A stretch of DNA of 64,000 nt from Stutzerimonas nosocomialis. GTDB taxonomy: Bacteria > Pseudomonadota > Gammaproteobacteria > Pseudomonadales > Pseudomonadaceae. Below the pieces are notes generated by a model. The model was not told the DNA's origin and did not search any database. It worked only from the letters and a program-made list of their open reading frames with translations. This document shows positions 51,094-62,228 of the stretch, one piece after another (the first letter of the stretch is position 1; every line of letters begins with the position of its first letter). The DNA lies in NCBI RefSeq assembly GCF_005876855.1, contig NZ_QLAE01000008.1, positions 96,762 through 160,761 of the forward strand, read 5' to 3'. Position numbers and translations under genes: made by a program.

Positions 51094-51621
51094 ATGGTCG
51101 ATGTGAAAACTCCCCGCCCATTGCGCTCGCCGATCGTCGCGTCGGCGCATCTCGCCGAACAATCCCAGGAACTGTCCGAGCTCGAATACGGCATCATCGT
51201 CGCCAGCAACGCGCTGATGCGCTGGATGGAGCGCTGCATGAAAGCCTCCGGCGCAGTGGAAATGAACGCACTCGACGTGATGGTGCTGCATAACCTGACC
51301 AGTCGCGGGCGTGCCAAGCGCCAGGCGGACATCTGCCTCGTCCTCAATATAGAAGACACCCACACCGTGACCTATGCGCTGAAGAAACTTGCCAAGCTCG
51401 GCCTGGTGGAGGGTGAGAAGCAGGGCAAGGAAATGTATTACCGCACCACCGACAAGGGTCGGGAGCTCTGCAAGGAATACGCCGACATCCGCCGTGAATG
51501 CCTGATCGCCTCGTTCGAGAACCTCAACGTCGATCCCGACGAGGTCCATCGTCTCGCCGGACTGTTGCGCGCGATGTCGGGCCTCTACGACCAGGCCGCG
51601 CGCGCCGCCACCTCGCTCTGA
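51094..51621 (+). CDS. MarR-like winged-helix transcriptional regulator
   Basis: 175-residue winged-helix protein, with helices at about 25-80 and a wing region VTYALKKLAKLGLVEGEKQG then MYYRTTDKG. It resembles MarR-type regulators found in Pseudomonas next to pxp genes. An ATG four codons upstream (51082) is another possible start; neither has a strong ribosome-binding site. Divergent position suggests it controls the pxp operon, which is inference. Confidence 0.75.
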   Translation: MVDVKTPRPLRSPIVASAHLAEQSQELSELEYGIIVASNALMRWMERCMKASGAVEMNALDVMVLHNLTSRGRAKRQADICLVLNIEDTHTVTYALKKLAKLGLVEGEKQGKEMYYRTTDKGRELCKEYADIRRECLIASFENLNVDPDEVHRLAGLLRAMSGLYDQAARAATSL

Positions 51622-51652
51622 ACCGCTGTACCGCTAGCCACCGGAACCGACC

Positions 51653-53368
51653 ATGCGTATCGAACCCCGCCCGTTACCCGAAACCCTGCCGGATCTGGGT
51701 GACCTGCCGCCGCTGTTGCAACGGCTGTATGCCGCCCGCGGGGTCCGCTCGGCGCAAGAGCTGGACAAGGGGCTGGCGCGGCTGATCCCGTACGGCCAGC
51801 TCAAGGGCATCGACGCGGCGGTCGAATTGCTGGCCGAGGCGCTGGAGAGCCGCCAGCGGATTCTCTTCGTTGGCGACTTCGACGCCGATGGCGCGACGGC
51901 CAGCGCGGTGGGCGTGCTGGGGCTTCGCCAACTCGGCGCGGCCCATGTCGATTACCTGGTGCCCAACCGTTTCGAATACGGCTACGGGCTGACGCCGGAA
52001 ATCGTCGCCGTCGCCCTGGAGCGCCAGCCGGGCCTGCTGGTGACGGTGGACAACGGCATTTCCAGCGTCGAGGGCGTGGCGGCGGCCAAGGCGGCGGGGC
52101 TCAAGGTGCTGGTCACCGACCATCACCTGCCTGGCCCGGAGCTGCCGGCCGCCGACGCCATCGTCAACCCGAACCAGCCCGAATGCCGCTTTCCGAGCAA
52201 GTGCATCGCCGGCGTCGGGGTGATCTTCTACGTGTTGCTGGCGCTGCGGGCGCGCCTGCGCGAACGCGGCTGGTTCAGCCGCAACGGCTGGACCGAGCCG
52301 AACCTCGCCGGGCTGCTCGACCTGGTCGCGCTGGGCAGCGTGGCCGACGTGGTGCCGCTCGATGCCAACAACCGCATCCTCGTCCACCAGGGCCTGGCGC
52401 GCATTCGGGCTGGGCGCGCGCGCGCCGGCCTGCGGGCGATTCTCGAAGTGGCCGGTCGCGATCATCAGCGCATCACCTCCACCGACCTTGGCTTCATCAT
52501 CGGGCCGCGCCTGAACGCGGCGGGCCGTCTGGACGACATGTCCCTGGGCATCGAATGCCTGCTTTGCGAGGACGAGGCGCTGGCGCGCGACATGGCCGTT
52601 CAGCTCGACCAGCTCAACCAGGACCGCAAGGCCATCGAGCAGGGCATGCAGCGCGAGGCGCTCGCCCAGCTCAAGGACCTGCCGCTCGAAGACCTGCCGT
52701 TCGGCCTGTGCCTGTTCGACGCCGAGTGGCACCAGGGCGTGATCGGCATCCTCGCCTCGCGCCTGAAGGAGCGCTACCACCGTCCGACCATCGCCTTCGC
52801 CGATGCCGGTGACGGCGTGCTCAAGGGCTCGGCCCGCTCGGTGCCGGGGTTTCACATTCGCGATGCGCTCGATGCCGTCGCGGCGCGTCATCCGGGGCTG
52901 ATCAGCAAGTTCGGCGGGCATGCCATGGCCGCCGGGCTGTCGCTGCCCCAGGCCAACTTCGGCGCCTTTGCCGCAGCCTTCGACGCCGAGGTCCGTCGCC
53001 AGCTGTGCGAAGACGACCTGACCGGGCGCCTGCTCACCGATGGGCAGCTCAGCGTGGAGGAATTCCACCTGGAGCTGGCCAGGGCGCTGCGTCACGCCGG
53101 CCCCTGGGGGCAGCACTTCCCCGAGCCGCTGTTCCATGGCGTGTTCCAGTTGGTCCAGCAGCGTCTGGTCGGGGACAAGCACCTGAAGCTGGTGCTCAAG
53201 AGCGAATGCGGTTCGCTGAGCCTCGACGGCATCGCTTTCAACATCGACCGGGACATCTGGCCCAACGCGTCGGTACGCTGGGTCGAGCTCGCCTACAAGC
53301 TCGACGTCAACGAGTACCGCGGCCGCGAAAGCGTGCAGTTGCTGGTCGCCCACATCGCCGCGCGCTGA
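51653..53368 (+). CDS. recJ: Single-stranded-DNA-specific exonuclease RecJ
   Basis: 5'-3' single-strand exonuclease of the DHH family, used in RecF-pathway recombination and mismatch repair. The 571-residue product has DFDADGATAS, the DHH motif in VTDHHLPGP, and GPRLNAAGRLDDM, followed by the DHHA1 domain (KFGGHAMAAGLSL) and an OB domain. It lies 31 bases after the regulator gene. Confidence 0.95.
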   Translation: MRIEPRPLPETLPDLGDLPPLLQRLYAARGVRSAQELDKGLARLIPYGQLKGIDAAVELLAEALESRQRILFVGDFDADGATASAVGVLGLRQLGAAHVDYLVPNRFEYGYGLTPEIVAVALERQPGLLVTVDNGISSVEGVAAAKAAGLKVLVTDHHLPGPELPAADAIVNPNQPECRFPSKCIAGVGVIFYVLLALRARLRERGWFSRNGWTEPNLAGLLDLVALGSVADVVPLDANNRILVHQGLARIRAGRARAGLRAILEVAGRDHQRITSTDLGFIIGPRLNAAGRLDDMSLGIECLLCEDEALARDMAVQLDQLNQDRKAIEQGMQREALAQLKDLPLEDLPFGLCLFDAEWHQGVIGILASRLKERYHRPTIAFADAGDGVLKGSARSVPGFHIRDALDAVAARHPGLISKFGGHAMAAGLSLPQANFGAFAAAFDAEVRRQLCEDDLTGRLLTDGQLSVEEFHLELARALRHAGPWGQHFPEPLFHGVFQLVQQRLVGDKHLKLVLKSECGSLSLDGIAFNIDRDIWPNASVRWVELAYKLDVNEYRGRESVQLLVAHIAAR

Positions 53369-53501
53369 GTCCGGCGCGGCGCCGGCGATGCACCATCGGC
53401 GCGCTGAATCGGCGGGCATTTGCCCGCGCCGTCTTCGATTGTGAGTCCTCCGCCGCAGGCCTAGAGTGGCGGGACTACAAGAACGATCGGCGGACCCCGT
53501 G

Positions 53502-55598
53502 ATGAACGACACGACCACTCACTACCGCGCCTGTCACCTGTGCGAAGCGATCTGCGGACTGGCCATCGAAACCCGCGGCGAGGCGATTCTCTCGATCAAG
53601 GGCGATGCGCTGGACAGCTTCAGCCGTGGCCACATCTGCCCCAAGGCGGTCGCCCTGCAGGACATCCAGAACGATCCGGACCGCCTGCGCCAACCCATGC
53701 GGCGCGACGGCGAGCAGTGGCAGGCGATCGGCTGGGACGAAGCCTTCGCGCTGGTCGCCGAGCGGCTGGCCGGAATCCGCGAGCGCCACGGCAACAATGC
53801 TGTGGCCGTCTATCAGGGCAACCCGAGCGTTCACAACTACGGGTTGATGACCCACAGCAACTACTTTCTCGGCCTGCTGAAAACGCGCAACCGCTATTCG
53901 GCGACCTCGGTCGACCAGTTGCCCCATCACCTGACCAGTCACCTGATGTACGGCCACGGGCTGCTGATCCCGATCCCGGACATCGACCACACCGATTTCA
54001 TGCTGATCCTGGGCGGCAACCCCCTGGCCTCCAACGGCAGCATTATGACCGTGCCGGACGTCGAAAAGCGCCTCAGGGCCATCCAGGGGCGCGGCGGCAA
54101 GCTGGTGGTGGTCGACCCGCGGCGCAGCGAGACGGCGGCGATCGCCGACCAGCATCTGTTCGTCCGTCCCGGCCAGGATGCGGCGCTGCTGTTCGGGCTG
54201 CTCAATACACTGTTCGAGGAGGGCCTGACCCGGGCCAGCCCGCTGCCGGTCACCGGGCTGGAGGCGGTGCGCGACGCCATCGCACCGTTCAGCGCCGAGG
54301 CGATGAGTTCGCGTTGCGGCATCGACGCGGCCGTCATCCGCCAGCTGGCACGCGATTTCGCCGCCGCCGACAAGGCCGTCTGCTACGGGCGCATGGGCGT
54401 CTCGACCCAGGCGTTCGGCACCCTCTGCCAGTGGTTGGTGCAGCTGATCAATCTGGTCACCGGCAACCTCGACCGGGTCGGCGGGGCGCTCTGCACCGAA
54501 CCTGCGGTGGATCTGGTCGAGGCCACCTCGGGCGGTCATTTCGATCGCTGGAAAAGCCGGGTGTCCGGGCTGCCGGAGTACGGCGGCGAGCTGCCGGTCT
54601 CGGCACTGGCCGAGGAGATGCTCACCCCGGGCGAGGGGCAGGTGAGGGCGCTGGTGACCGTGGCCGGCAACCCGGTGCTGTCGACGCCCAACGGGCAGCG
54701 TCTGGAGCAGGCGCTCGCCGGCCTCGAGTTCATGCTCAGCGTGGATTTCTACATAAACGAAACGACCCGCCACGCCGACCTGATCCTGCCGCCGACCGCG
54801 CCGCTGGAGCACGATCACTACGACAGCACCTTCAACCTGCTGGCGGTGCGCAACGTCACCCGCTTCAACCCGCCGGTATTCGCCCGGCCCGAGGGCGCGC
54901 TGCACGACTGGGAGATCTTCGTCGGGCTGGCCAGGGCGTTCGCGGCGCGGACGGGCGTCGAGCTCAAGCCGACCCTGCCGCCGGAGCAGATGATCGACTT
55001 CGCCCTGCGCCAGGGGCCCCACGGCGAGCGCTCCGAGCGCCGGCTGAGCCTCGCCGTGCTTCGCGACCATCCCCACGGCCTCGACCTGGGGCCGCTTCGT
55101 CCCAACCTCGAGGCGCGCCTGAAAACCGCCGACCGGCAGATAGACGCCGCGCCCGCGCAGCTGCTCGCCGACCTGCCGCGTTTTGCCGAGGCGACCCCGG
55201 CCCCGGCGGACCAGCTGCTGCTGATCGGGCGGCGGCACGTGCGCAGCAACAACTCCTGGATGCACAACTATCACCGCCTGGTGAAGGGAAAGCCCCGCCA
55301 CCAGCTGCTGATGCATCCGCAGGACCTGAGCCGGCGCGGCCTGCTGGACGGCCAGCGGGTCAAGGTCCGCTCGCGGGTCGGGGAGATCGAGGTCGAGGTG
55401 CTGGCCAGCGAGGACATGATGCCCGGCGTGGTCAGCCTGCCGCACGGCTGGGGCCACGGGCGGCCCGGGGTGCAACTGGCGATCGCCCGGGCCCAGCCCG
55501 GTGCCAGCGCCAACGACCTGACCGACGAGCGCCAGCTCGACGCCCTGTCGGGCAATGCCGCGCTCAACGGCGTACCGGTGCAGGTCGAGGCGGCCTGA
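53502..55598 (+). CDS. Molybdopterin-dependent oxidoreductase, unassigned substrate
   Basis: 698-residue bis-MGD family enzyme. The N terminus has the [4Fe-4S] motif Cys11-Cys14-Cys18 and Cys46 (CHLCEAIC and HICPKA). The molybdopterin-binding domains follow, with GGNPLASNGS and VAGNPVLSTPNG, and a C-terminal dinucleotide-binding domain. There is no signal peptide, so it is cytoplasmic. The metal-ligand position is not obvious and no partner subunit lies beside it. The start codon is one of several near 53499-53502. Substrate unknown. Confidence 0.8.
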   Translation: MNDTTTHYRACHLCEAICGLAIETRGEAILSIKGDALDSFSRGHICPKAVALQDIQNDPDRLRQPMRRDGEQWQAIGWDEAFALVAERLAGIRERHGNNAVAVYQGNPSVHNYGLMTHSNYFLGLLKTRNRYSATSVDQLPHHLTSHLMYGHGLLIPIPDIDHTDFMLILGGNPLASNGSIMTVPDVEKRLRAIQGRGGKLVVVDPRRSETAAIADQHLFVRPGQDAALLFGLLNTLFEEGLTRASPLPVTGLEAVRDAIAPFSAEAMSSRCGIDAAVIRQLARDFAAADKAVCYGRMGVSTQAFGTLCQWLVQLINLVTGNLDRVGGALCTEPAVDLVEATSGGHFDRWKSRVSGLPEYGGELPVSALAEEMLTPGEGQVRALVTVAGNPVLSTPNGQRLEQALAGLEFMLSVDFYINETTRHADLILPPTAPLEHDHYDSTFNLLAVRNVTRFNPPVFARPEGALHDWEIFVGLARAFAARTGVELKPTLPPEQMIDFALRQGPHGERSERRLSLAVLRDHPHGLDLGPLRPNLEARLKTADRQIDAAPAQLLADLPRFAEATPAPADQLLLIGRRHVRSNNSWMHNYHRLVKGKPRHQLLMHPQDLSRRGLLDGQRVKVRSRVGEIEVEVLASEDMMPGVVSLPHGWGHGRPGVQLAIARAQPGASANDLTDERQLDALSGNAALNGVPVQVEAA

Positions 55599-55621
55599 GC
55601 CCGGCCGCTGGCGGCCGATAG

Positions 55622-56833
<1,212 letters not shown>

Positions 56834-56860
56834 CATCCACCTGCCAAAGCGAGATTCCTC

Positions 56861-57592
56861 ATGAAAACGAGCGGCTTACTCGATCAGCTCCTCAAATCCG
56901 GCCAGTCGATGCTGCAGCAGAAACAGAAGCAGCAGGTCCCCGGCGGCGGGGGCGTTTCCGGAGGCGGCACGCTGGGCGACATGCTGTCCGGAGCCGGTGG
57001 CGGAGGGCTCGGCAGCCTGCTGTCCGGTGGTGGCAACAGTGCGCTTGCGGCCGGCGCCATGGGCCTGCTGCTGGGCAACCGCAAGGCGCGCCGTTTCGGC
57101 GGCAAGGCTACGACCTATGGCGGGCTGGCGGCGCTCGGGGTATTGGCCTACAAGGCCTATAACAACTGGCAGGCGCAGCAGGGCAACACGGCTGCTCCCG
57201 AGCCCCGGACCCTCGACCGCCTTCCGCCGGACGAGGTGGAAGGACACAGCCAGGCGATCCTCAAGGCCCTGGTGGCAGCGGCCAAGGCCGACGGCCACGT
57301 CGACGATCGCGAGCGTCAGCTGATCGAGGCGGAGATGGCCAAGCTGACCGACGACGCCGAGTTGCGCCGGTGGCTCGAAGGCGAGTTGAACAAGCCGCTC
57401 AGCCCCCAGGAGGTGGCCAGCGCGGCGACCACGCCGGAGCTTGCCGCCGAAATGTACCTGGCCAGCCTGCTGGCGGTGGACGAGGAGCAGTTCATGGAGC
57501 GCGCCTATCTCGACGAGCTGGCGCGCGCGCTCAAGCTGGAGCCGGGCCTGAAGGCCGAGCTGGAGAGCCAGGCCCGGACGGACGGCGCCTGA
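56861..57592 (+). CDS. DUF533 (TerB-like, YebE) protein
   Basis: 243-residue protein. The N-terminal third is Gly-rich with one hydrophobic stretch (about 60-100). The C-terminal two thirds (about 125-240) form a helical TerB-like DUF533 domain with AAAKADGHVDDRERQLIE. YebE-type proteins respond to envelope stress in E. coli; function here is unknown. It lies 27 bases after the OYE gene. Confidence 0.83.
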   Translation: MKTSGLLDQLLKSGQSMLQQKQKQQVPGGGGVSGGGTLGDMLSGAGGGGLGSLLSGGGNSALAAGAMGLLLGNRKARRFGGKATTYGGLAALGVLAYKAYNNWQAQQGNTAAPEPRTLDRLPPDEVEGHSQAILKALVAAAKADGHVDDRERQLIEAEMAKLTDDAELRRWLEGELNKPLSPQEVASAATTPELAAEMYLASLLAVDEEQFMERAYLDELARALKLEPGLKAELESQARTDGA

Positions 57593-57648
57593 CCGGCAGC
57601 TGAGGTCGCTACGCAGGACGATAACAACAAGACGTGGAGTACCCGCAC

Positions 57649-59307
57649 ATGGTGGAGCAGTTCGATTACCTGATCGTTGGGGCCGGCCCGGCGGGCTGTC
57701 TGTTGGCCAACCGGCTGTCGGCCGACCCGGGAGTGCGGGTACTGCTGCTGGAGGCGGGCGGGCGCGACAACTATCCCTGGATCCACATTCCGGTGGGGTA
57801 CCTCTACTGCATCGGCAATCCGCGTACCGACTGGTGTTTCAACACCGAAAGCGAGCCCGGCCTGAACGGGCGCGCGCTCAGGTATCCGCGCGGCAAGGTG
57901 CTGGGCGGCTGTTCGTCGATCAACGGCATGATCTACATGCGCGGGCAGGCCCGCGATTACGACCTCTGGGCCGAGGCGGGCAACCCCGGCTGGGCCTGGA
58001 AGGACGTGCTGCCGCTGTTCAAGCGCACCCAGAACCATCATGGCGGCGGCAGCGAATTCCATGGCGGCGAGGGCGAGTGGCGCGTCGAGCAGCAGCGCCT
58101 GTCGTGGGACATCCTCGATGCCTTTCGCGACGCCGCGCGTGAGAGCGGCATCGCCAGCGTCGACGACTTCAACGGCGGCGACAACGAAGGCTGCGGCTAC
58201 TTTCAGGTCAACCAGCGCAGCGGCATCCGCTGGAACGCTTCCAAGGCCTTTCTGCGACCGGTGAGCAAGCGCGGCAACCTGGTGGTCTGGACCCATGCCG
58301 AGGTGGAGCGGGTTCTGCTGGAGGATGATCGGGCGGTCGGGCTGTCGCTGCGGCGCGATGGCGTGCTGCAGGAGGTGCGGGCGCGCCGCGAAGTGCTGCT
58401 GTGCGCAGGCTCGATAGGCTCGCCGACGCTCCTGCAGCGCTCGGGCATCGGTCCCAGGCCCCTGCTGGAACGGCTCGGGATCGGGGTGCGTCACGAGCTG
58501 AACGGTGTCGGCGGCAACCTGCAGGATCACCTGCAGCTGCGCCTGGTGTACAAGATCAGCGGCGTCTCGACCCTCAACCAGCTGGCCTCGACGCTGTGGG
58601 GCAAGATGGGCATGGGGGTGCGCTACCTGGCCAGCCGCAGCGGGCCGCTCGCCATGGCGCCCAGCCAGCTCGGCGCCTTCGCCCGCTCCGATCCGTCGCA
58701 GCCCTCGGCGAACCTGCAATACCACGTGCAGCCGCTGTCGCTGGACAAGTTCGGCGACCCACTGCACAGCTTCCCGGCCTTCACCGCCTCGGTCTGCAAC
58801 CTGCGGCCGTACAGCCGTGGCCGCGTGGAAATCCGCTCGGCCGATCCGCAGGTCGCGCCGTCGATCCAGCCCAACTACCTGAGCGACGAGCGCGATCTGC
58901 AGGTCGCGGCCGATGCCATCCGCCTGACGCGTCGGATCGTCGCCGCGCCGGCCCTGGCGCGCTACCGGCCCGAGGAATACAAGCCGGGGCCCGACTACCA
59001 GAGCGAGGCTGAACTGCACGAGGCCGCGCGCGAGATCGGCACGACCATCTTCCATCCCGCCGGCACCTGCAAGATGGGGCAGGGCGCCGACGCCGTGGTG
59101 GATGCCGAGCTGCGGGTCCATGGCATCGCCGGGCTGCGCGTGGTGGATGCCTCGATCATGCCGAACATCGTCTCGGGCAATACCTGCTCGCCGGTGCTGA
59201 TGATCGCCGAGAAGGCCGCCGACCTGATTCTCGGTACTCAGCGGGCCAAGGCCGCTGCCTCCGCGGTCGAGTCGGTCCCGCAGAAGGAAACGGCAGCGGC
59301 GCACTGA
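57649..59307 (+). CDS. GMC-family choline/alcohol dehydrogenase
   Basis: FAD enzyme of 552 residues. FAD motif VGAGPAGCLLANRL, GMC signature 1 PRGKVLGGCSSINGMIYMRG, signature 2 GSIGSPTLLQRSGIG and the catalytic His region HPAGTCKMG are present. It resembles AlkJ-type alcohol dehydrogenases and choline dehydrogenase. A GTG five codons upstream (57634) is in frame, but its GGAG is better read as the ribosome-binding site of the ATG at 57649. No betaine genes adjoin. Substrate open. Confidence 0.85.
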   Translation: MVEQFDYLIVGAGPAGCLLANRLSADPGVRVLLLEAGGRDNYPWIHIPVGYLYCIGNPRTDWCFNTESEPGLNGRALRYPRGKVLGGCSSINGMIYMRGQARDYDLWAEAGNPGWAWKDVLPLFKRTQNHHGGGSEFHGGEGEWRVEQQRLSWDILDAFRDAARESGIASVDDFNGGDNEGCGYFQVNQRSGIRWNASKAFLRPVSKRGNLVVWTHAEVERVLLEDDRAVGLSLRRDGVLQEVRARREVLLCAGSIGSPTLLQRSGIGPRPLLERLGIGVRHELNGVGGNLQDHLQLRLVYKISGVSTLNQLASTLWGKMGMGVRYLASRSGPLAMAPSQLGAFARSDPSQPSANLQYHVQPLSLDKFGDPLHSFPAFTASVCNLRPYSRGRVEIRSADPQVAPSIQPNYLSDERDLQVAADAIRLTRRIVAAPALARYRPEEYKPGPDYQSEAELHEAAREIGTTIFHPAGTCKMGQGADAVVDAELRVHGIAGLRVVDASIMPNIVSGNTCSPVLMIAEKAADLILGTQRAKAAASAVESVPQKETAAAH

Positions 59308-59332
59308 CGCCCCTCGGATCGTCCCTGGCGGG

Positions 59333-59361
59333 CTGTCAGGGGCTTTCTGCTGCGCTATAAT
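59333..59361 (+). promoter_or_regulatory. prfB promoter, overlapping a hairpin
   Basis: -35 CTGTCA (59333-59338) and -10 TATAAT (59356-59361) with 17 bases between. A CCCTG/CAGGG stem (59323-59341), followed by GCTTT, overlaps the -35 and may terminate the GMC gene transcript. Confidence 0.65.
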
Positions 59362-59401
59362 CGTCGGCTTTTCGCAACGTCCGATTGAGAGCTGCCCACC
59401 T

Positions 59402-60497
59402 ATGGAAATCAACCCGATCCTCAACAGCATCAAGGACCTCTCCGACCGCACCCAGTCAATTCGGGGGTATCTTTGACTACGATCAGAAGCATGATCGTCT
59501 CGTCGAAGTAAACCGCGAACTCGAAGACCCCAACGTCTGGAACAATCCTGACTACGCCCAGAACCTGGGCCGTGAGCGCGCCACCCTGGCGCAGATCGTC
59601 GAAACCATCGACGACCTCACCGGCAGCCTGGCCGATTCGCGCGATCTGCTGGAGATGGCCGTCGAGGAAAACGACCAGAGCGCGGTGGACGACGTGGCCG
59701 CCGAACTCGACCGCTTGCGCGGCATCCTCGAAGGGCTGGAATTCCGCCGCATGTTCAGCGGCGAGATGGACCCCAACAACGCCTACCTCGACATCCAGGC
59801 CGGTTCCGGCGGCACCGAGGCCCAGGACTGGGCCAACATGCTGCTGCGCATGTACCTGCGCTGGGCCGACAAGCACGGCTTCGACGCCACCATCATCGAG
59901 TTGTCCGAAGGCGAGGTCGCCGGCATCAAGGGCGCGACCCTGCACATCAAGGGCGAATACGCCTTCGGCTGGCTGCGCACCGAGATCGGCGTGCACCGCC
60001 TGGTCCGCAAGAGCCCGTTCGATTCCGGCAACCGCCGTCACACCTCGTTCACCGCGGTGTTCGTGTCGCCGGAAATCGACGACAACATCGAGATCGAGAT
60101 CAACCCGTCCGATCTGCGCATCGACACCTACCGCTCCTCGGGCGCCGGTGGCCAGCACGTCAACACCACCGACTCGGCGGTGCGTATCACCCACGTGCCG
60201 ACCAACACCGTGGTGGCCTGCCAGAACGAGCGCTCCCAGCACGCCAACAAGGACACCGCGATGAAGATGCTGCGGGCCAAGTTGTACGAGCTGGAGATGC
60301 AGAAGCGCAACGCCGCGTCCCAGGCGCTGGAAGACTCCAAGTCGGATATCGGCTGGGGTCACCAGATCCGTTCCTACGTGCTCGACCAGTCGCGCATCAA
60401 GGACCTGCGTACCGGCGTCGAACGCAGCGATTGCGACAAGGTGCTGGACGGGGACATCGACGAGTACCTCGAAGCCAGCCTGAAACAGGGACTTTGA
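59402..60497 (+). CDS. prfB: Peptide chain release factor 2 (programmed +1 frameshift)
   Basis: RF2 ends translation at UGA and UAA. The first 24 sense codons (59402-59473) are followed by an in-frame TGA (59474-59476). A +1 shift on CTT reads GAC from 59475 and continues to 60497, giving 364 residues, the normal length. The GGQ motif ([12 protein letters not shown]) and the SPF recognition tripeptide (RKSPFDSG) are in the long frame. The shift lowers RF2 synthesis when RF2 is plentiful, an autoregulation known for this family. Confidence 0.96.
59462..59477 (+). promoter_or_regulatory. RF2 programmed +1 frameshift site
   Basis: CGG GGG TAT CTT TGA C: a Shine-Dalgarno-like GGGGG, spacing of a few bases, the slippery CTT codon and the TGA stop followed by C. 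This is the canonical RF2 recoding site with the internal anti-SD interaction. Confidence 0.95.
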
Positions 60498-60507
60498 GCG
60501 CAGCGGC

Positions 60508-60528
60508 AAGCCTCAAGCTGCAAGCCAC
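60508..60528 (+). repeat. Heptad AAGCNNN repeats between prfB and lysS
   Basis: Three 7-base units, AAGCCTC, AAGCTGC and AAGCCAC, in tandem 11 bases after the prfB stop. They share the AAGCNNN pattern of the repeats between guaB and guaA. Confidence 0.6.
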
Positions 60529-60612
60529 GCGCGCGGTAGCCTCATCCCCGAGGCGTGCCGCCCGGGGCTTGTGCAATCCTTTACGAAGATGATTTGACCG
60601 GGACGACCCGAT

Positions 60613-62112
60613 ATGAGCGAACAACCGCTGAACCAGCACGCCATCCAAGAGGAAGAAAACAAGCTGATCGCCCAGCGCAAGGAAAAACTTGCTGCCGCGC
60701 GCGAGCAGGGCAATGCCTTCCCCAATGACTTCCGCCGCGACAGCTACTGCAACGACCTGCAGCAGAAATACGCGGACAAGACCAAGGAAGAGCTGGCTGA
60801 AGCGGCAATCCCGGTGAAGGTCGCCGGGCGCATCATGCTCAACCGCGGCGCCTTCATGGTCCTGCAGGACATGACCGGGCGCATCCAGGTCTACGTCAAC
60901 CGCAAGACGCTGCCGGCCGAAACCCTGGAAGCCATCAAGCACTGGGACCTGGGCGACATCATCGCCGCCGAAGGCACCCTGGCGCGTTCGGGCAAGGGCG
61001 ACCTCTACGTCGAGATGACCGACGTGCGCCTGCTGACCAAGTCGCTGCGCCCGCTGCCGGACAAGCACCACGGCCTGACCGATACCGAGCAGCGCTACCG
61101 CCAGCGCTACGTCGACCTGATCGTCAACGAGGAAACCCGCCACACCTTCCGTGTGCGCTCCCAGGTGATCGCTCACATCCGCAAGTTCCTCAACGAGCGC
61201 GACTTCCTCGAAGTCGAGACGCCGATGCTGCAGACCATTCCCGGCGGCGCCGCGGCCAAGCCGTTCGAGACCCATCACAACGCGCTGGACCTGCCGATGT
61301 TCCTGCGCATCGCGCCCGAGCTCTACCTCAAGCGCCTGGTGGTCGGCGGCTTCGAGAAAGTCTTCGAGATCAACCGCAACTTCCGTAACGAAGGCGTTTC
61401 GACCCGGCACAACCCCGAGTTCACCATGCTCGAGTTCTACCAGGCCTACGCCGACTACGAAGACAACATGGACCTGACCGAGGAGCTGTTCCGCGAGCTC
61501 GCGCAGCTGGTGCTCGGGACCACCGACGTGCCCTATGGCGACAAGGTCTTCCATTTTGGCGAGCCCTTCGCGCGCCTGTCGGTGTTCGACGCGATCCTGA
61601 AGTTCAACCTCGAGATCAGCGCCGCCGACCTGCAGGATGTCGAGACCTCCCGTGCCATCGCCAAGAAGGCGGGCGCCAAGGTGCTCGGTCACGAAGGCCT
61701 GGGCAAGCTGCAGGTGATGATTTTCGAGGAGCTGGTCGAGCACAAGCTGGAGCAGCCGACCTTCATCACCCGTTACCCGTTCGAGGTCTCGCCGCTGGCC
61801 CGTCGCAGCGACGACGATCCGAGCGTGACCGACCGCTTCGAGCTGTTCATCGGCGGCCGCGAGATCGCCAACGCCTACTCCGAGCTGAACGATGCCGAAG
61901 ACCAGGCCGAGCGCTTCCACGCCCAGGTTCGTGAAAAGGACGCCGGCGACGACGAGGCCATGCACTTCGATGCCGACTTCGTGCGCGCGCTGGAATACGG
62001 CATGCCGCCCACCGCGGGCGAGGGCATCGGTATCGACCGCCTGGTGATGCTGCTGACCAACTCTCCCTCGATTCGCGACGTGATCCTCTTCCCGCACATG
62101 CGCCCCGAGTGA
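60613..62112 (+). CDS. lysS: Lysyl-tRNA synthetase, class II
   Basis: Charges tRNA-Lys. The 499-residue product has the N-terminal OB anticodon-binding domain (about 60-175, [17 protein letters not shown]) and the class II catalytic core: motif 2 [20 protein letters not shown] and motif 3 [19 protein letters not shown]. It lies downstream of prfB, the usual order. Confidence 0.96.
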   Translation: MSEQPLNQHAIQEEENKLIAQRKEKLAAAREQGNAFPNDFRRDSYCNDLQQKYADKTKEELAEAAIPVKVAGRIMLNRGAFMVLQDMTGRIQVYVNRKTLPAETLEAIKHWDLGDIIAAEGTLARSGKGDLYVEMTDVRLLTKSLRPLPDKHHGLTDTEQRYRQRYVDLIVNEETRHTFRVRSQVIAHIRKFLNERDFLEVETPMLQTIPGGAAAKPFETHHNALDLPMFLRIAPELYLKRLVVGGFEKVFEINRNFRNEGVSTRHNPEFTMLEFYQAYADYEDNMDLTEELFRELAQLVLGTTDVPYGDKVFHFGEPFARLSVFDAILKFNLEISAADLQDVETSRAIAKKAGAKVLGHEGLGKLQVMIFEELVEHKLEQPTFITRYPFEVSPLARRSDDDPSVTDRFELFIGGREIANAYSELNDAEDQAERFHAQVREKDAGDDEAMHFDADFVRALEYGMPPTAGEGIGIDRLVMLLTNSPSIRDVILFPHMRPE

Positions 62113-62118
62113 CGGCGT

Positions 62119-62144
62119 CGCGCCCGGACTCAGGTCCGGGCGCG
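62119..62144 (+). terminator. Strong hairpin after lysS
   Basis: Perfect 11-bp stem CGCGCCCGGAC/GTCCGGGCGCG with a TCAG loop, 6 bases after the lysS stop. No T-tract follows, so it could be a factor-assisted terminator or an mRNA stabiliser. Confidence 0.5.
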
Positions 62145-62228
62145 CATCGTCAATGGCGAACTGCTCCCCGACGCGAGCGGGTCGCTCGTGTAACCTGACA
62201 GGTACGGCTCATCGCTGGCGAGGTTTGG

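Noticed and set aside
57649-59307. Naming the GMC enzyme betA because betT is in the window
   Set aside because: It is 18 kb away, no betB or betI lies beside it, and the sequence is as close to AlkJ-type alcohol dehydrogenases as I can judge.
59402-59476. prfB as a broken gene because of an early TGA
   Set aside because: The TGA belongs to the standard RF2 recoding site and the shifted frame is intact.
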